From: Streptomyces goshikiensis
Lineage (GTDB): Bacteria; Actinomycetota; Actinomycetes; Streptomycetales; Streptomycetaceae
Assembly (NCBI RefSeq): GCF_014650555.1
Contig: NZ_BMVE01000006.1
Coordinates: 124,001-188,000, forward strand
Reading direction: 5' to 3'
Length of the DNA stretch: 64,000 bases
Position 1 is the stretch's first letter. Each line of letters opens with the position of its first letter. The position numbers and the translations under genes are program-made. The notes below the pieces were generated by a model that worked only from the letters and a program-made list of their open reading frames with translations, was not told the origin of the DNA and did no database searches. Of the stretch, positions 9,131 to 17,814 are shown piece by piece.

Positions 9131-10160
9131 GGCCCCGCGCCTGGACGTGCCCGGGGCGGTCACCGCCCCGGGCGCGTCCGCCCCGTCGCACACCGGCGCC
9201 CCGTTCACCCCCGGCCCCCGGCACCCGGCCGCCGCCCCCGGCGCCACGGATCGCCCCGCCGCCCGAGGCGCCGACGCCGCTACGGGCCCCGCCACCACCC
9301 CGGATCGTGCCAGCGGCGGGCGCGCCCGCGCGGGGGTGCGTGTCGTGCCGGCGTGGTTGTGGGGGGTGCCGCCCGTGGTCGTGCTCGCGCTGGTGTTCCT
9401 CTATCCCCTCGCGCTGGTCGTCCAGCAGTCCCTCACCCCCGAGAACGGCGGCGGGGCCTTCGACGCCTACGCCTCCGTCTTCGCCTCGCACGGTTTCCGC
9501 GAGGCCCTCGGGACCACGGTCTGGCTGGCCGTCGGCGCCACCGTCGGCTGCCTCGTCCTCGGGTTCGCGCTCGCCCTGGTCATCGCCTTCGTCCCCTTCC
9601 CCGGGGCCAAGGGCGTCGCGAAGTTCATCGATGTCTTCCTCTCCTTCCCCTCCTTCCTCATCACCCTCGCCCTCCTCTTCATCTACGGGACGGTGGGCAT
9701 GGCCAACGGGGTCTGGAGCGACCTGACCGGCGCCGCCGACGGCCCGTTCCACTTCCTCGCCACCCCCTGGGGCGTCCTGCTCGCGGAGATCACGTACTTC
9801 ACGCCCTTCGTGATGCGCCCGCTGCTCGCCGCCTTCTCCCAGCTGGACACCGCCCAGCTGGAGGTGGCCTCCTCCCTCGGCGCGAGGCCCGCCCGGATCG
9901 TCCGGCGGGTCATCCTCCCCGAGGCCCTCCCGGCCCTCGCCGCCGGCGGGAGTCTCGTCCTCGTGATGTGCCTCAACGAGTTCGGCATCGTCCTGTTCAC
10001 CGGGGCCAAGGACGTCACCACCCTTCCGATGCTCGTCTACGGCAAGGCGATCCTGGAATCCGACTACTCCGCCGCCTGTGTGGTCGCGGTCGTCAACATC
10101 GCGATATCCGTCGGCCTGTTCGGCCTCTACCGGGTGGTGAGCAAGCGTGCTGGTGCATAG
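9123..10160 (+). CDS. ABC permease, aminophosphonate type (first subunit)
   Basis: 345 residues. An unusually long Pro/Ala-rich cytoplasmic N-terminus (about 70 residues) precedes six membrane segments. The coupling-helix (EAA) motif is LEVASSLGARPARIVRRVILPEALPALAAG. It resembles PhnU-like subunits of 2-aminoethylphosphonate importers. The second permease begins 14 bases before this gene stops, so the two subunits are probably made in equal amounts. Confidence 0.85.
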
Positions 10161-10944
10161 CAAGACCGGCCGCTGGGCCGCCTGGAGCCTCTTCGGCCTC
10201 CTCTTCCTGCCCCTGTTCGCGCTGCCGCTGCTCGTCGTGGTGGCCGCCTCCTTCTCCACCCACTGGTCAGGGGCCTTCCCCTCCGGCCCGACCGCCGGGA
10301 ACTACGCCTCCGCCGTGCGCGGCGAGTCCCTCCAGGCCCTGACGACCTCGCTGGTCACCGCCCTGGTCGCCAGCCTGCTCGCGCTCACCGTCGGCAGCTG
10401 GGCGGCGCTGGCCGCCGCCGGGCTGAAGAGACGTGGGAAGCGTTGCCTCGACGCCCTGTTCATGCTCCCGGTCGCCGTGCCGTCCGTGGTCGTCGGCCTC
10501 GCCGTGCTGGTCGCGTTCAGCAAGCCCCCGCTGCTGCTCAACGGCACGAGCTCGATCGTGATCCTGGCGCACACCGTTCTTGTCACCGCGTTCGCCTACC
10601 AGTCGGTTTCGGCTGCGATCCTCCGTCTCGACCCCGCGTACGAACAGGCGGCCGCCTCCCTGGGGGCCCGCCCCGCGTACGTGCTGTGTCGGGTCAAGCT
10701 CCCCCTCCTGCTGCCGTCCCTCACCGCGGCGGCCGGACTCTGCTTCGCCCTGTCCATGGGCGAGCTGAGCGCCACGATGATGCTCTACCCGCCGGACTGG
10801 ATGCCCCTCCCGGTCCGGATCTTCACCGCCACCGACCGCGGTTCGCTCTTCAGCGGCTCCGCCGTCGCCGTGGTCCTGATGGCCACCACCCTGCTGGTCC
10901 TGCTGGCCGTCTCCCGCATCCGCACCAGAGCCACGTACCGCTGA
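10147..10944 (+). CDS. ABC permease, aminophosphonate type (second subunit)
   Basis: 265 residues with six predicted membrane segments and the EAA loop YEQAAASLGARPAYVLCRVKLPLLLPSL. A short cytoplasmic tail ends RIRTRATYR. It pairs with the preceding permease in a PhnV-like role. The start is GTG 10147 (overlapping the upstream gene by 14 bases); GTG 10153 is also possible. The next gene follows after 25 bases. Confidence 0.85.
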   Translation: MLVHSKTGRWAAWSLFGLLFLPLFALPLLVVVAASFSTHWSGAFPSGPTAGNYASAVRGESLQALTTSLVTALVASLLALTVGSWAALAAAGLKRRGKRCLDALFMLPVAVPSVVVGLAVLVAFSKPPLLLNGTSSIVILAHTVLVTAFAYQSVSAAILRLDPAYEQAAASLGARPAYVLCRVKLPLLLPSLTAAAGLCFALSMGELSATMMLYPPDWMPLPVRIFTATDRGSLFSGSAVAVVLMATTLLVLLAVSRIRTRATYR

Positions 10945-10969
10945 CTCCCTTTCCCCGTAAGGAAGTTCC

Positions 10970-12046
10970 ATGCCGAGCAACAAGTACCCGCGCCTCACGG
11001 CCGCCGTCACCGGCTGCCTCGCCCTCACCACCGGCCTCACCGCCTGCGGCGGCTCCTCCAACGCCGCCGACTCCAAGGGCGCCGAGAAGGTCGTCACCGT
11101 CTACAGCGCCGACGGCCTCAAGGGCGACAAGGGCGACGGCTGGTACGACAAGGTCTTCGCCGCCTTCATCAAGAAGACCGGCATAGAGGTCAAGTACGTC
11201 GAGGGCGGCTCCGGCGAGATGGTGCAGCGTGCCGTGCGCGAGAAGAGCAACACCCAGGCCGACGTGCTGATCACGCTGCCGCCGTTCATCCAGCAGGCCG
11301 ACGGCAAGGGGCTGCTCCAGGCCTACAAGCCGCAGGGCTCGGACCAGGTCAAGGGCGGCGACAAGGCCACCGACGGCAAGTGGACCTCGGTCGTCAACAA
11401 CTACTTCGGCTTCGTCCACAACAAGAAGGAGCTCCCCGAGGCCCCCAAGACCTGGGAGGAGCTGCTGGACGGCAGGTTCAAGGGCAAGCTCCAGTACTCC
11501 ACCCCGGGCGTCGCGGGCGACGGCACCGCCGTGCTCATCAAGGCGATGCACGACTTCGGCGGCAAGGAGCCGGCGATGGAGTACCTGAAGAAGCTCCAGG
11601 TCAACAACGTCGGCCCGTCCTCGTCCACCAGCAAGCTCGCGCCGAAGACCGACAAGGGCGAGCTGCTCGTCGCCAACGGCGACGTCCAGATGAACTTCGC
11701 GCAGTCCAAGTCCATGCCGAACCTGGGCATCTGGTTCCCCGCCAAGGACGGCGGCAAGCCCACCAGCTTCGCCCTCCCGTACGCCGCCGGCCTGGTCGAC
11801 AAGGCCCCGCACACCGAGAACGGCAAGAAGCTCCTCGACTACCTGCTCGGCGAGGACGCCCAGAAGCTGGTCAGCGAGGTCGGCGGCGGCTTCCCGGCGC
11901 GCTCCGACGTCAAGCCGACCGATGCCAACGCCGTCGAACTCACCAAGCTGATGACCGGTGTCGAGATCTTCGAGCCCGACTGGGCCGACATCGACAAGAA
12001 CCTCACCGCCTACGTCGACGCGTGGAAGTCCGCGACCGGCAGCTGA
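10970..12046 (+). CDS. Aminophosphonate-binding lipoprotein
   Basis: 358 residues. A lipoprotein signal ends LTTGLTACGG, with the lipobox cysteine at about residue 24, so the mature protein is membrane-anchored outside the cell. The rest is a type 2 periplasmic-binding fold close to PhnS/iron-binding proteins (VTVYSADGLKGDKGDGWYDKVFAAFIKKTGI). It would bind the phosphonate and deliver it to the two permeases encoded just upstream. The start is ATG 10970, 5-6 bases after AAGGAAG. Confidence 0.85.
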   Translation: MPSNKYPRLTAAVTGCLALTTGLTACGGSSNAADSKGAEKVVTVYSADGLKGDKGDGWYDKVFAAFIKKTGIEVKYVEGGSGEMVQRAVREKSNTQADVLITLPPFIQQADGKGLLQAYKPQGSDQVKGGDKATDGKWTSVVNNYFGFVHNKKELPEAPKTWEELLDGRFKGKLQYSTPGVAGDGTAVLIKAMHDFGGKEPAMEYLKKLQVNNVGPSSSTSKLAPKTDKGELLVANGDVQMNFAQSKSMPNLGIWFPAKDGGKPTSFALPYAAGLVDKAPHTENGKKLLDYLLGEDAQKLVSEVGGGFPARSDVKPTDANAVELTKLMTGVEIFEPDWADIDKNLTAYVDAWKSATGS

Positions 12047-12151
12047 CCCTTAACCCCGCGGCCACCCTCGGCCGCGACAGTGACACTCGCATAACGGGTA
12101 TGGACCGAAGACCGCCCTCGCGCCTTCCCACGATTACTCCCGGAGGAGTAC

Positions 12152-13690
<1,539 letters not shown>

Positions 13691-13705
13691 CCGGCGTCTC
13701 GTGGT

Positions 13706-13740
13706 CCGGGCTGTGGACGCCCTCCGCGTCCACAGCCCGG
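13706..13740 (+). terminator. Terminator of the phosphonate cluster
   Basis: A perfect 15-bp stem (CCGGGCTGTGGACGC with its complement) and a 5-base loop, 15 bp after the phosphatase stop codon. There is no T-run, as is common in Streptomyces. Confidence 0.8.
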
Positions 13741-13817
13741 CCCCGCTAGGGTGGCAAAGACCACAGGTCACAGGTCGCGGGTCAGGGGCCCGACCACCAA
13801 GAGCGGAGAACAGTCCA

Positions 13818-14597
13818 GTGGCAGAGCGCAAGCCGATCGAATCCTGGCTCACCGACATGGACGGGGTCCTCATCCACGAGGGCACCCCCATCCCCGGCGC
13901 GGATGCCTTCATCAAGCGGCTGCGCGAGTCCGGCAAGCCCTTCCTGGTGCTGACCAACAACTCGATCTACACCCCGCGCGACCTCCAGGCGCGCCTCCAC
14001 CGGATGGGCCTCGACGTCCCCGTCGAGAACATCTGGACCTCGGCGCTCGCCACCGCCAAGTTCCTCGACGACCAGCGCCCGGGCGGCACCGCGTACGTCA
14101 TCGGCGAGGCCGGACTGACCACCGCCCTGCACGACATCGGCTACATCCTGACCGACCACGAGCCCGACTACGTGGTCCTGGGCGAGACCCGGACGTACAG
14201 CTTCGAGGCGATGACGAAGGCCGTCCGTCTGATCAACGGCGGCGCCCGCTTCATCTGCACCAACCCCGACGAGACCGGCCCCTCCACCGAGGGCCCGCTC
14301 CCGGCCACCGGCGCCGTCGCCGCGCTGATCACCAAGGCGACCGGCAAGCAGCCGTACTTCGCCGGCAAGCCCAACCCGCTGATGATGCGGACCGGGCTGA
14401 ACGCCATCGGCGCGCACTCCGAGAGCAGCGCCATGATCGGCGACCGGATGGACACCGACGTGCTCGCCGGACTGGAGGCGGGCATGCAGACGTTCCTCGT
14501 GCTGACCGGCCTGACCTCGGTCGCCGACACCGAGAAGTTCCCGTACCGGCCGACCAGGACGGTGGACTCGATCGCGGACCTCGTCGATCTGGTCTGA
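13818..14597 (+). CDS. HAD-IIA family phosphatase, NagD-like
   Basis: 259 residues, GTG start. HAD motif I is LTDMDGVL, motif II is VLTNNS, and motifs III/IV are in FAGKPNPLMM and MIGDRMDTDVLAG. The C2-type cap between motifs II and III places it in subclass IIA with NagD/AraL sugar-phosphate and nucleotide-phosphate phosphatases. E. coli NagD dephosphorylates UMP. The gene stands alone between two strong terminators, so the local context gives no substrate. Confidence 0.85.
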   Translation: MAERKPIESWLTDMDGVLIHEGTPIPGADAFIKRLRESGKPFLVLTNNSIYTPRDLQARLHRMGLDVPVENIWTSALATAKFLDDQRPGGTAYVIGEAGLTTALHDIGYILTDHEPDYVVLGETRTYSFEAMTKAVRLINGGARFICTNPDETGPSTEGPLPATGAVAALITKATGKQPYFAGKPNPLMMRTGLNAIGAHSESSAMIGDRMDTDVLAGLEAGMQTFLVLTGLTSVADTEKFPYRPTRTVDSIADLVDLV

Positions 14598-14638
14598 CCT
14601 TCCGGCCCGTCCGGCCTTCCGACACGTACGGGCCAAGC

Positions 14639-14668
14639 GCGCGCCGCTCCGGATGCGGAGCGGCGCGC
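14639..14668 (+). terminator. Terminator after the HAD-IIA gene
   Basis: A perfect 13-bp stem, GCGCGCCGCTCCG with its complement, around the loop GATG, 42 bp after the stop codon. Confidence 0.8.
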
Positions 14669-14701
14669 CGCGCGTGAGGCTCCTTGTTGAGGAGGTTCAC
14701 C

Positions 14702-15403
14702 ATGCGCAGTGCTCTCATCGCTCTCCGTGCCGTCGGGGTGGCCGTCGCCCTGACGGCCGTCTCCGCCGTGACCGCGCCCGTCGCCCTCGCCGGTGAAGAC
14801 GACCGCGGCAGCGTCTCGGTAGACCCGAACCCGGCGGAGCCGGGGGCGCGGGTCACGCTGCGCGTTCATGGCTGTAGCGGCCACTGGGCGTCGGCCAAGT
14901 CCGCCGTGTTCGTGGCGGACGTCAACCTGACCGGCCGCGACGGTGGCCGCGATGGCGGCCGCGATGGCGGCAGGGGCGGAGGTCATGACGGAGGCAGGGA
15001 CGGTGGTCGTGACGGTGGCCGTGACGGCGGTCGCGGGCTCACCGGCGACGCCTTGATCAGCTCCCGCGCCGAGCCGGGCTGGCACGACATCCGGGTGAAG
15101 TGCGACGGCAGGGAAGGCGCCGTGCGCGGCTCGATCCAGATCAGCCACCACCGCCAGGAACCGTCCCGCCCCTACCCGCACCACACGCCCGTCTGGCCGG
15201 TCCACGCGGGCGGCGGCGGGATGGCCGCCGAGCTCGCCGCGCCGCCGGCCCCGCCGGCCGAGGCCGCGGCGGCGAAGAAGCACCACGGAGAAGGCGCCCC
15301 GGGCCTGCCGCACACGCTGATCGGCGCCGCCCTGGCCGCCGCTGCCACGCTCGCGGTCGCGGGCCGGGCGCTCACCCTGCGCCGGCGCCGCAGCGGCGAG
15401 TGA
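14702..15403 (+). CDS. Exported repeat protein paired with class F sortase
   Basis: 233 residues. A Sec signal peptide ends near residue 30 (SAVTAPVALAGED), then a short beta-rich domain (VSVDPNPAEPGARVTLRVHGCSGHWA). It is interrupted by about 35 residues of DGGR repeats, continues with ISSRAEPGWHDIRVKCDG, and ends in an Ala/Pro linker, a C-terminal membrane helix (TLIGAALAAAATLAVAGRALTL) and RRRRSGE. The tail has the build of a sortase substrate, but the motif region reads GLPHTLIG rather than LPXTG or LAXTG. ATG 14702 has GAGGAGG 5 bases upstream. The sortase gene follows 10 bases later. Confidence 0.7.
   Translation: MRSALIALRAVGVAVALTAVSAVTAPVALAGEDDRGSVSVDPNPAEPGARVTLRVHGCSGHWASAKSAVFVADVNLTGRDGGRDGGRDGGRGGGHDGGRDGGRDGGRDGGRGLTGDALISSRAEPGWHDIRVKCDGREGAVRGSIQISHHRQEPSRPYPHHTPVWPVHAGGGGMAAELAAPPAPPAEAAAAKKHHGEGAPGLPHTLIGAALAAAATLAVAGRALTLRRRRSGE
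14936..15040 (+). repeat. 12-bp repeats encoding DGGR
   Basis: Roughly eight degenerate copies of a 12-bp GACGGTGGCCGC-like unit give (R)DGGRDGGRDGGRGGGHDGGR and similar. They are in frame inside the exported protein gene, and length changes by one unit keep the frame. Confidence 0.8.
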
Positions 15404-15413
15404 GGGCCGGCCG

Positions 15414-16094
15414 GTGACGGCCTCCGGCGAGCCGCGGTCCAGCGGCGGCGCGAAGCTGCTGACCTTCGCCGCCTGGTCGGTGCTGGTCCTGGGCCTGTGG
15501 CTGTGGGGCCGGGAGATCACCGGGGTCCCCGCCCCGCTCCCCGGCCTGGGCGGCGGCGCGGTCGCCGGCGCGCCCGGCCTGCGGCTGCCCGCGGCGCACA
15601 CCCCGCTCGGCGCGGCCCCGCCCGCCCGTGTCGACATGCCCTCCATAGGCATCCAGGCCCCGGTGGTCTCCCGGGGCCTGGACAAGGACGGAGCGATCGA
15701 CCCGCCCCCGTACGACCGGCCGGGCACGGTGGGCTGGTGGGGCGGCGGCGCCCAGCCCGGCACGGCCGGGACCGCGCTGCTGGTCGGCCACGTGGACACC
15801 GCCTCCAAGCCGGCCGTCTTCTACGGGCTGAGCTCCGCCAAACCGGGCGACTCGGTACGGGTGGTGCGCGCGGACGGGACCGTCGCCGAGTTCACCGTCG
15901 AGGACGTCCAGGTCTACGAGCGTGCCGGCTTCGACCCCCACAAGGCGTACGGGCCACGGGTGCCCGGCCGGGCCGAGCTACGGCTGGTGACCTGCGGCGG
16001 AACGTACGACAAGGCGGCCAAGCAGTACTCGGCGAACGTGGTGGTCTCGGCGTACCTGACGGGGGAGGGGGCCCGGACCGGAGCAACGGCATGA
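15414..16094 (+). CDS. Class F sortase
   Basis: 226 residues, GTG start. An N-terminal membrane anchor (about residues 15-32) and a Pro/Ala-rich linker precede the sortase barrel, which begins at RVDMPSIGIQAPVV. The catalytic His is in LLVGHVDT (H126) and the catalytic Cys in RLVTCGGTYD (C194). Class F sortases are single-domain actinobacterial enzymes; few have known substrates. No arginine lies within about 20 residues after C194, where many sortases place the third catalytic residue; whether class F keeps it there I cannot check. The upstream repeat protein is the obvious candidate partner. Confidence 0.85.
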   Translation: MTASGEPRSSGGAKLLTFAAWSVLVLGLWLWGREITGVPAPLPGLGGGAVAGAPGLRLPAAHTPLGAAPPARVDMPSIGIQAPVVSRGLDKDGAIDPPPYDRPGTVGWWGGGAQPGTAGTALLVGHVDTASKPAVFYGLSSAKPGDSVRVVRADGTVAEFTVEDVQVYERAGFDPHKAYGPRVPGRAELRLVTCGGTYDKAAKQYSANVVVSAYLTGEGARTGATA

Positions 16095-16131
16095 CGGGAC
16101 GGCGGGACGGCGGGCACGCCGGGAAAACGAA

Positions 16132-16165
16132 GAAGCCCCTCGCAGCTTTCGCTGCGAGGGGCTTC
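16132..16165 (-). terminator. Terminator of the first tRNA-Lys
   Basis: A perfect 15-bp stem (GAAGCCCCTCGCAGC and its complement) with a 4-base loop. On the minus strand it is followed by TTCGTTTTCC. It lies 9 bp past the tRNA and can also stop transcription from the sortase gene. Confidence 0.9.
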
Positions 16166-16174
16166 CTCCGTCTG

Positions 16175-16248
16175 TGCGCCGCCAGGGACTCGAACCCCGG
16201 ACCCGCTGATTAAGAGTCAGCTGCTCTAACCAACTGAGCTAGCGGCGC
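16175..16248 (-). tRNA. tRNA-Lys (CUU anticodon), copy 1
   Basis: A 74-nt cloverleaf. The acceptor stem is GCGCCGC/GCGGCGC with discriminator A, the D-arm is GCTC-N9-GAGC, the anticodon arm is CTGACTCTTAATCAG with CTT, and the T-arm contains GGTTCGAGTCC. The 3' CCA is not encoded. It is identical to the copies at 23894 and 31817. A -10-like TAGAGT (complement of 16264-16269) lies about 16 bp upstream. Confidence 0.97.
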
Positions 16249-16337
16249 TTGCTGACAGGGAAAACTCTACCCCACCTGCGGAGGTGCTCGTGACCAGCCA
16301 CGCCGACCTTGTCCGATTAACCCATGTTTGAGGGGAT

Positions 16338-16351
16338 TATCGTGCACGATA
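16338..16351. promoter_or_regulatory. 14-bp perfect palindrome before the NlpC/P60-like gene
   Basis: TATCGTGCACGATA is a perfect dyad about 85 bp upstream of the ATG at 16433, in the 155-185 bp gap that also carries the outward promoter of tRNA-Lys. It is likely a regulator site; the factor is unknown. Confidence 0.5.
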
Positions 16352-16432
16352 TGTCTGGCTGAGCGGAATCTGATGCCCCGCCAGATTCGTGCAGGCCGAT
16401 CAATGGACGAGCAGGGGAGTGGACGGAACCGC

Positions 16433-17803
16433 ATGACGATGCAGCCTCCGACGCATGTGCAGACGCCGATGCCCATGCCTGTGCCGGTCTTCCAGGAGTA
16501 CGAGCCCGCCGGCGACTGCGTGTGCCCGGGGTGTGCGCAGCGCCGTCGCACCCTCGCCCGCGCGCGGGCCATACCGCTCCGGGACGGCGGCCACCCGGCC
16601 GCGCGCGGTGCCCGCCGGGCGCTGGTGCTCGCCACCGCCGCCGGAGTGGTCCTCAGCGGGGGCGGAGTCGCGCTCGCGACGGCCGGCCCGGTCCCGACCC
16701 CCGGCCCGGTCGAGCAGGACGCCCCCGGCACCCCGCAGGGCGGCCGGGCTCCGCTGCACGGGCCCAAGGGCAAGCCGGGCGGTGTGCCCGGGGCACCCGG
16801 GGCGCCCGCCACCGTGAAGCGGATCGACCGGGCGACGATCATCAACCGGGCGAAGCTGTGGCTGGACGCGGAGGTCCCGTACAGCATGTCCGAGTACTGG
16901 ACGGACGGCTACCGGCAGGACTGCTCGGGCTACGTCTCGATGGCCTGGAACCTCGGTTCGAACGAGTGGACCGGCAGCCTCGACACGTTCGCCACGAAGA
17001 TCACCAAGGCGGAGCTGCTGCCGGGGGACATGCTGCTGTTCCACAACCCCTCGGACCCCACCAACGGCTCGCACGTCGTCATCTTCGGCGGCTGGGTCGA
17101 CGAGACGCAGACGCACTACATCGCCTACGAGCAGACCCGGCCGAACACCCGCAAGCTGGCTACGCCGTACGGGTACTGGACCAACGCGACGAAGTACCTG
17201 CCGTACCGGTTCAACGGGGTCACGGGAGGCATCGTTCCCGACGACCCGGCCGGGGGCGCGAAGCCGGGCACCTCGACGGTGTTCCCGGGCGTCGCGAAGT
17301 TCGGGCCGGGCACGAACAACGAGTACGTCAGGCAGCTCGGCAAGATGCTGATCGACCGGGGCGGGCTCCGCTTCTACCCCAAGGGCGCGCACGCCAAGTG
17401 GAGCGACGCGGACAAGCTGGCCACTCAGGCGTTCCAGCAGGCGCAGGGCTGGACGGGCGCGGACGCGGACGGGATCCCGGGCGCGCACACCTGGCGGCTG
17501 CTGGTGGAGAAGACGGGCAACGACATCCGCCCGACGGCCGGCGGCGCGGCCGGTCCGGGCGGGGTACGGGCCTACCCGGGCGCGGCGGTCTTCCGCCCGG
17601 GCGCGTCCCACGCGGCCATCACCGCCCTCGGCCGCCGGCTGGCGCAGAAGGGCTTCGGCAAGTACTACACGTCCGGCCCGGATTCGCGCTGGAGCGAGGC
17701 CGACCGCCGTGCCGTCGAGGCGTTCCAGCGCGCGCAGGGCTGGCGCGGCGCCGAGGCCGACGGCTATCCGGGCCCGGAAACCTGGCGCCGGCTGTTCGCA
17801 TGA
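16433..17803 (+). CDS. Membrane-anchored NlpC/P60-like wall hydrolase
   Basis: 456 residues. A short cytoplasmic head carries CVCPGCAQRRR, possibly a metal-binding knuckle. One membrane segment (ALVLATAAGVVLSGGGVALA) and a Pro/Gly linker follow. The catalytic domain (about 130-280) has Cys in YRQDCSGYVSMAW and His in GSHVVIFGGW, as in C40 peptidases that cut peptidoglycan stem peptides. Two C-terminal wall-binding repeats each end in a segment like FQQAQGWTGADADGIPGAHTW. ATG 16433 has GGACGG in ribosome-site position; ATG 16403 is an alternative. Its stop overlaps an in-frame upstream ATG of the SPFH gene. Confidence 0.8.
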   Translation: MTMQPPTHVQTPMPMPVPVFQEYEPAGDCVCPGCAQRRRTLARARAIPLRDGGHPAARGARRALVLATAAGVVLSGGGVALATAGPVPTPGPVEQDAPGTPQGGRAPLHGPKGKPGGVPGAPGAPATVKRIDRATIINRAKLWLDAEVPYSMSEYWTDGYRQDCSGYVSMAWNLGSNEWTGSLDTFATKITKAELLPGDMLLFHNPSDPTNGSHVVIFGGWVDETQTHYIAYEQTRPNTRKLATPYGYWTNATKYLPYRFNGVTGGIVPDDPAGGAKPGTSTVFPGVAKFGPGTNNEYVRQLGKMLIDRGGLRFYPKGAHAKWSDADKLATQAFQQAQGWTGADADGIPGAHTWRLLVEKTGNDIRPTAGGAAGPGGVRAYPGAAVFRPGASHAAITALGRRLAQKGFGKYYTSGPDSRWSEADRRAVEAFQRAQGWRGAEADGYPGPETWRRLFA

Positions 17804-17814
17804 CGGAGGCAACC

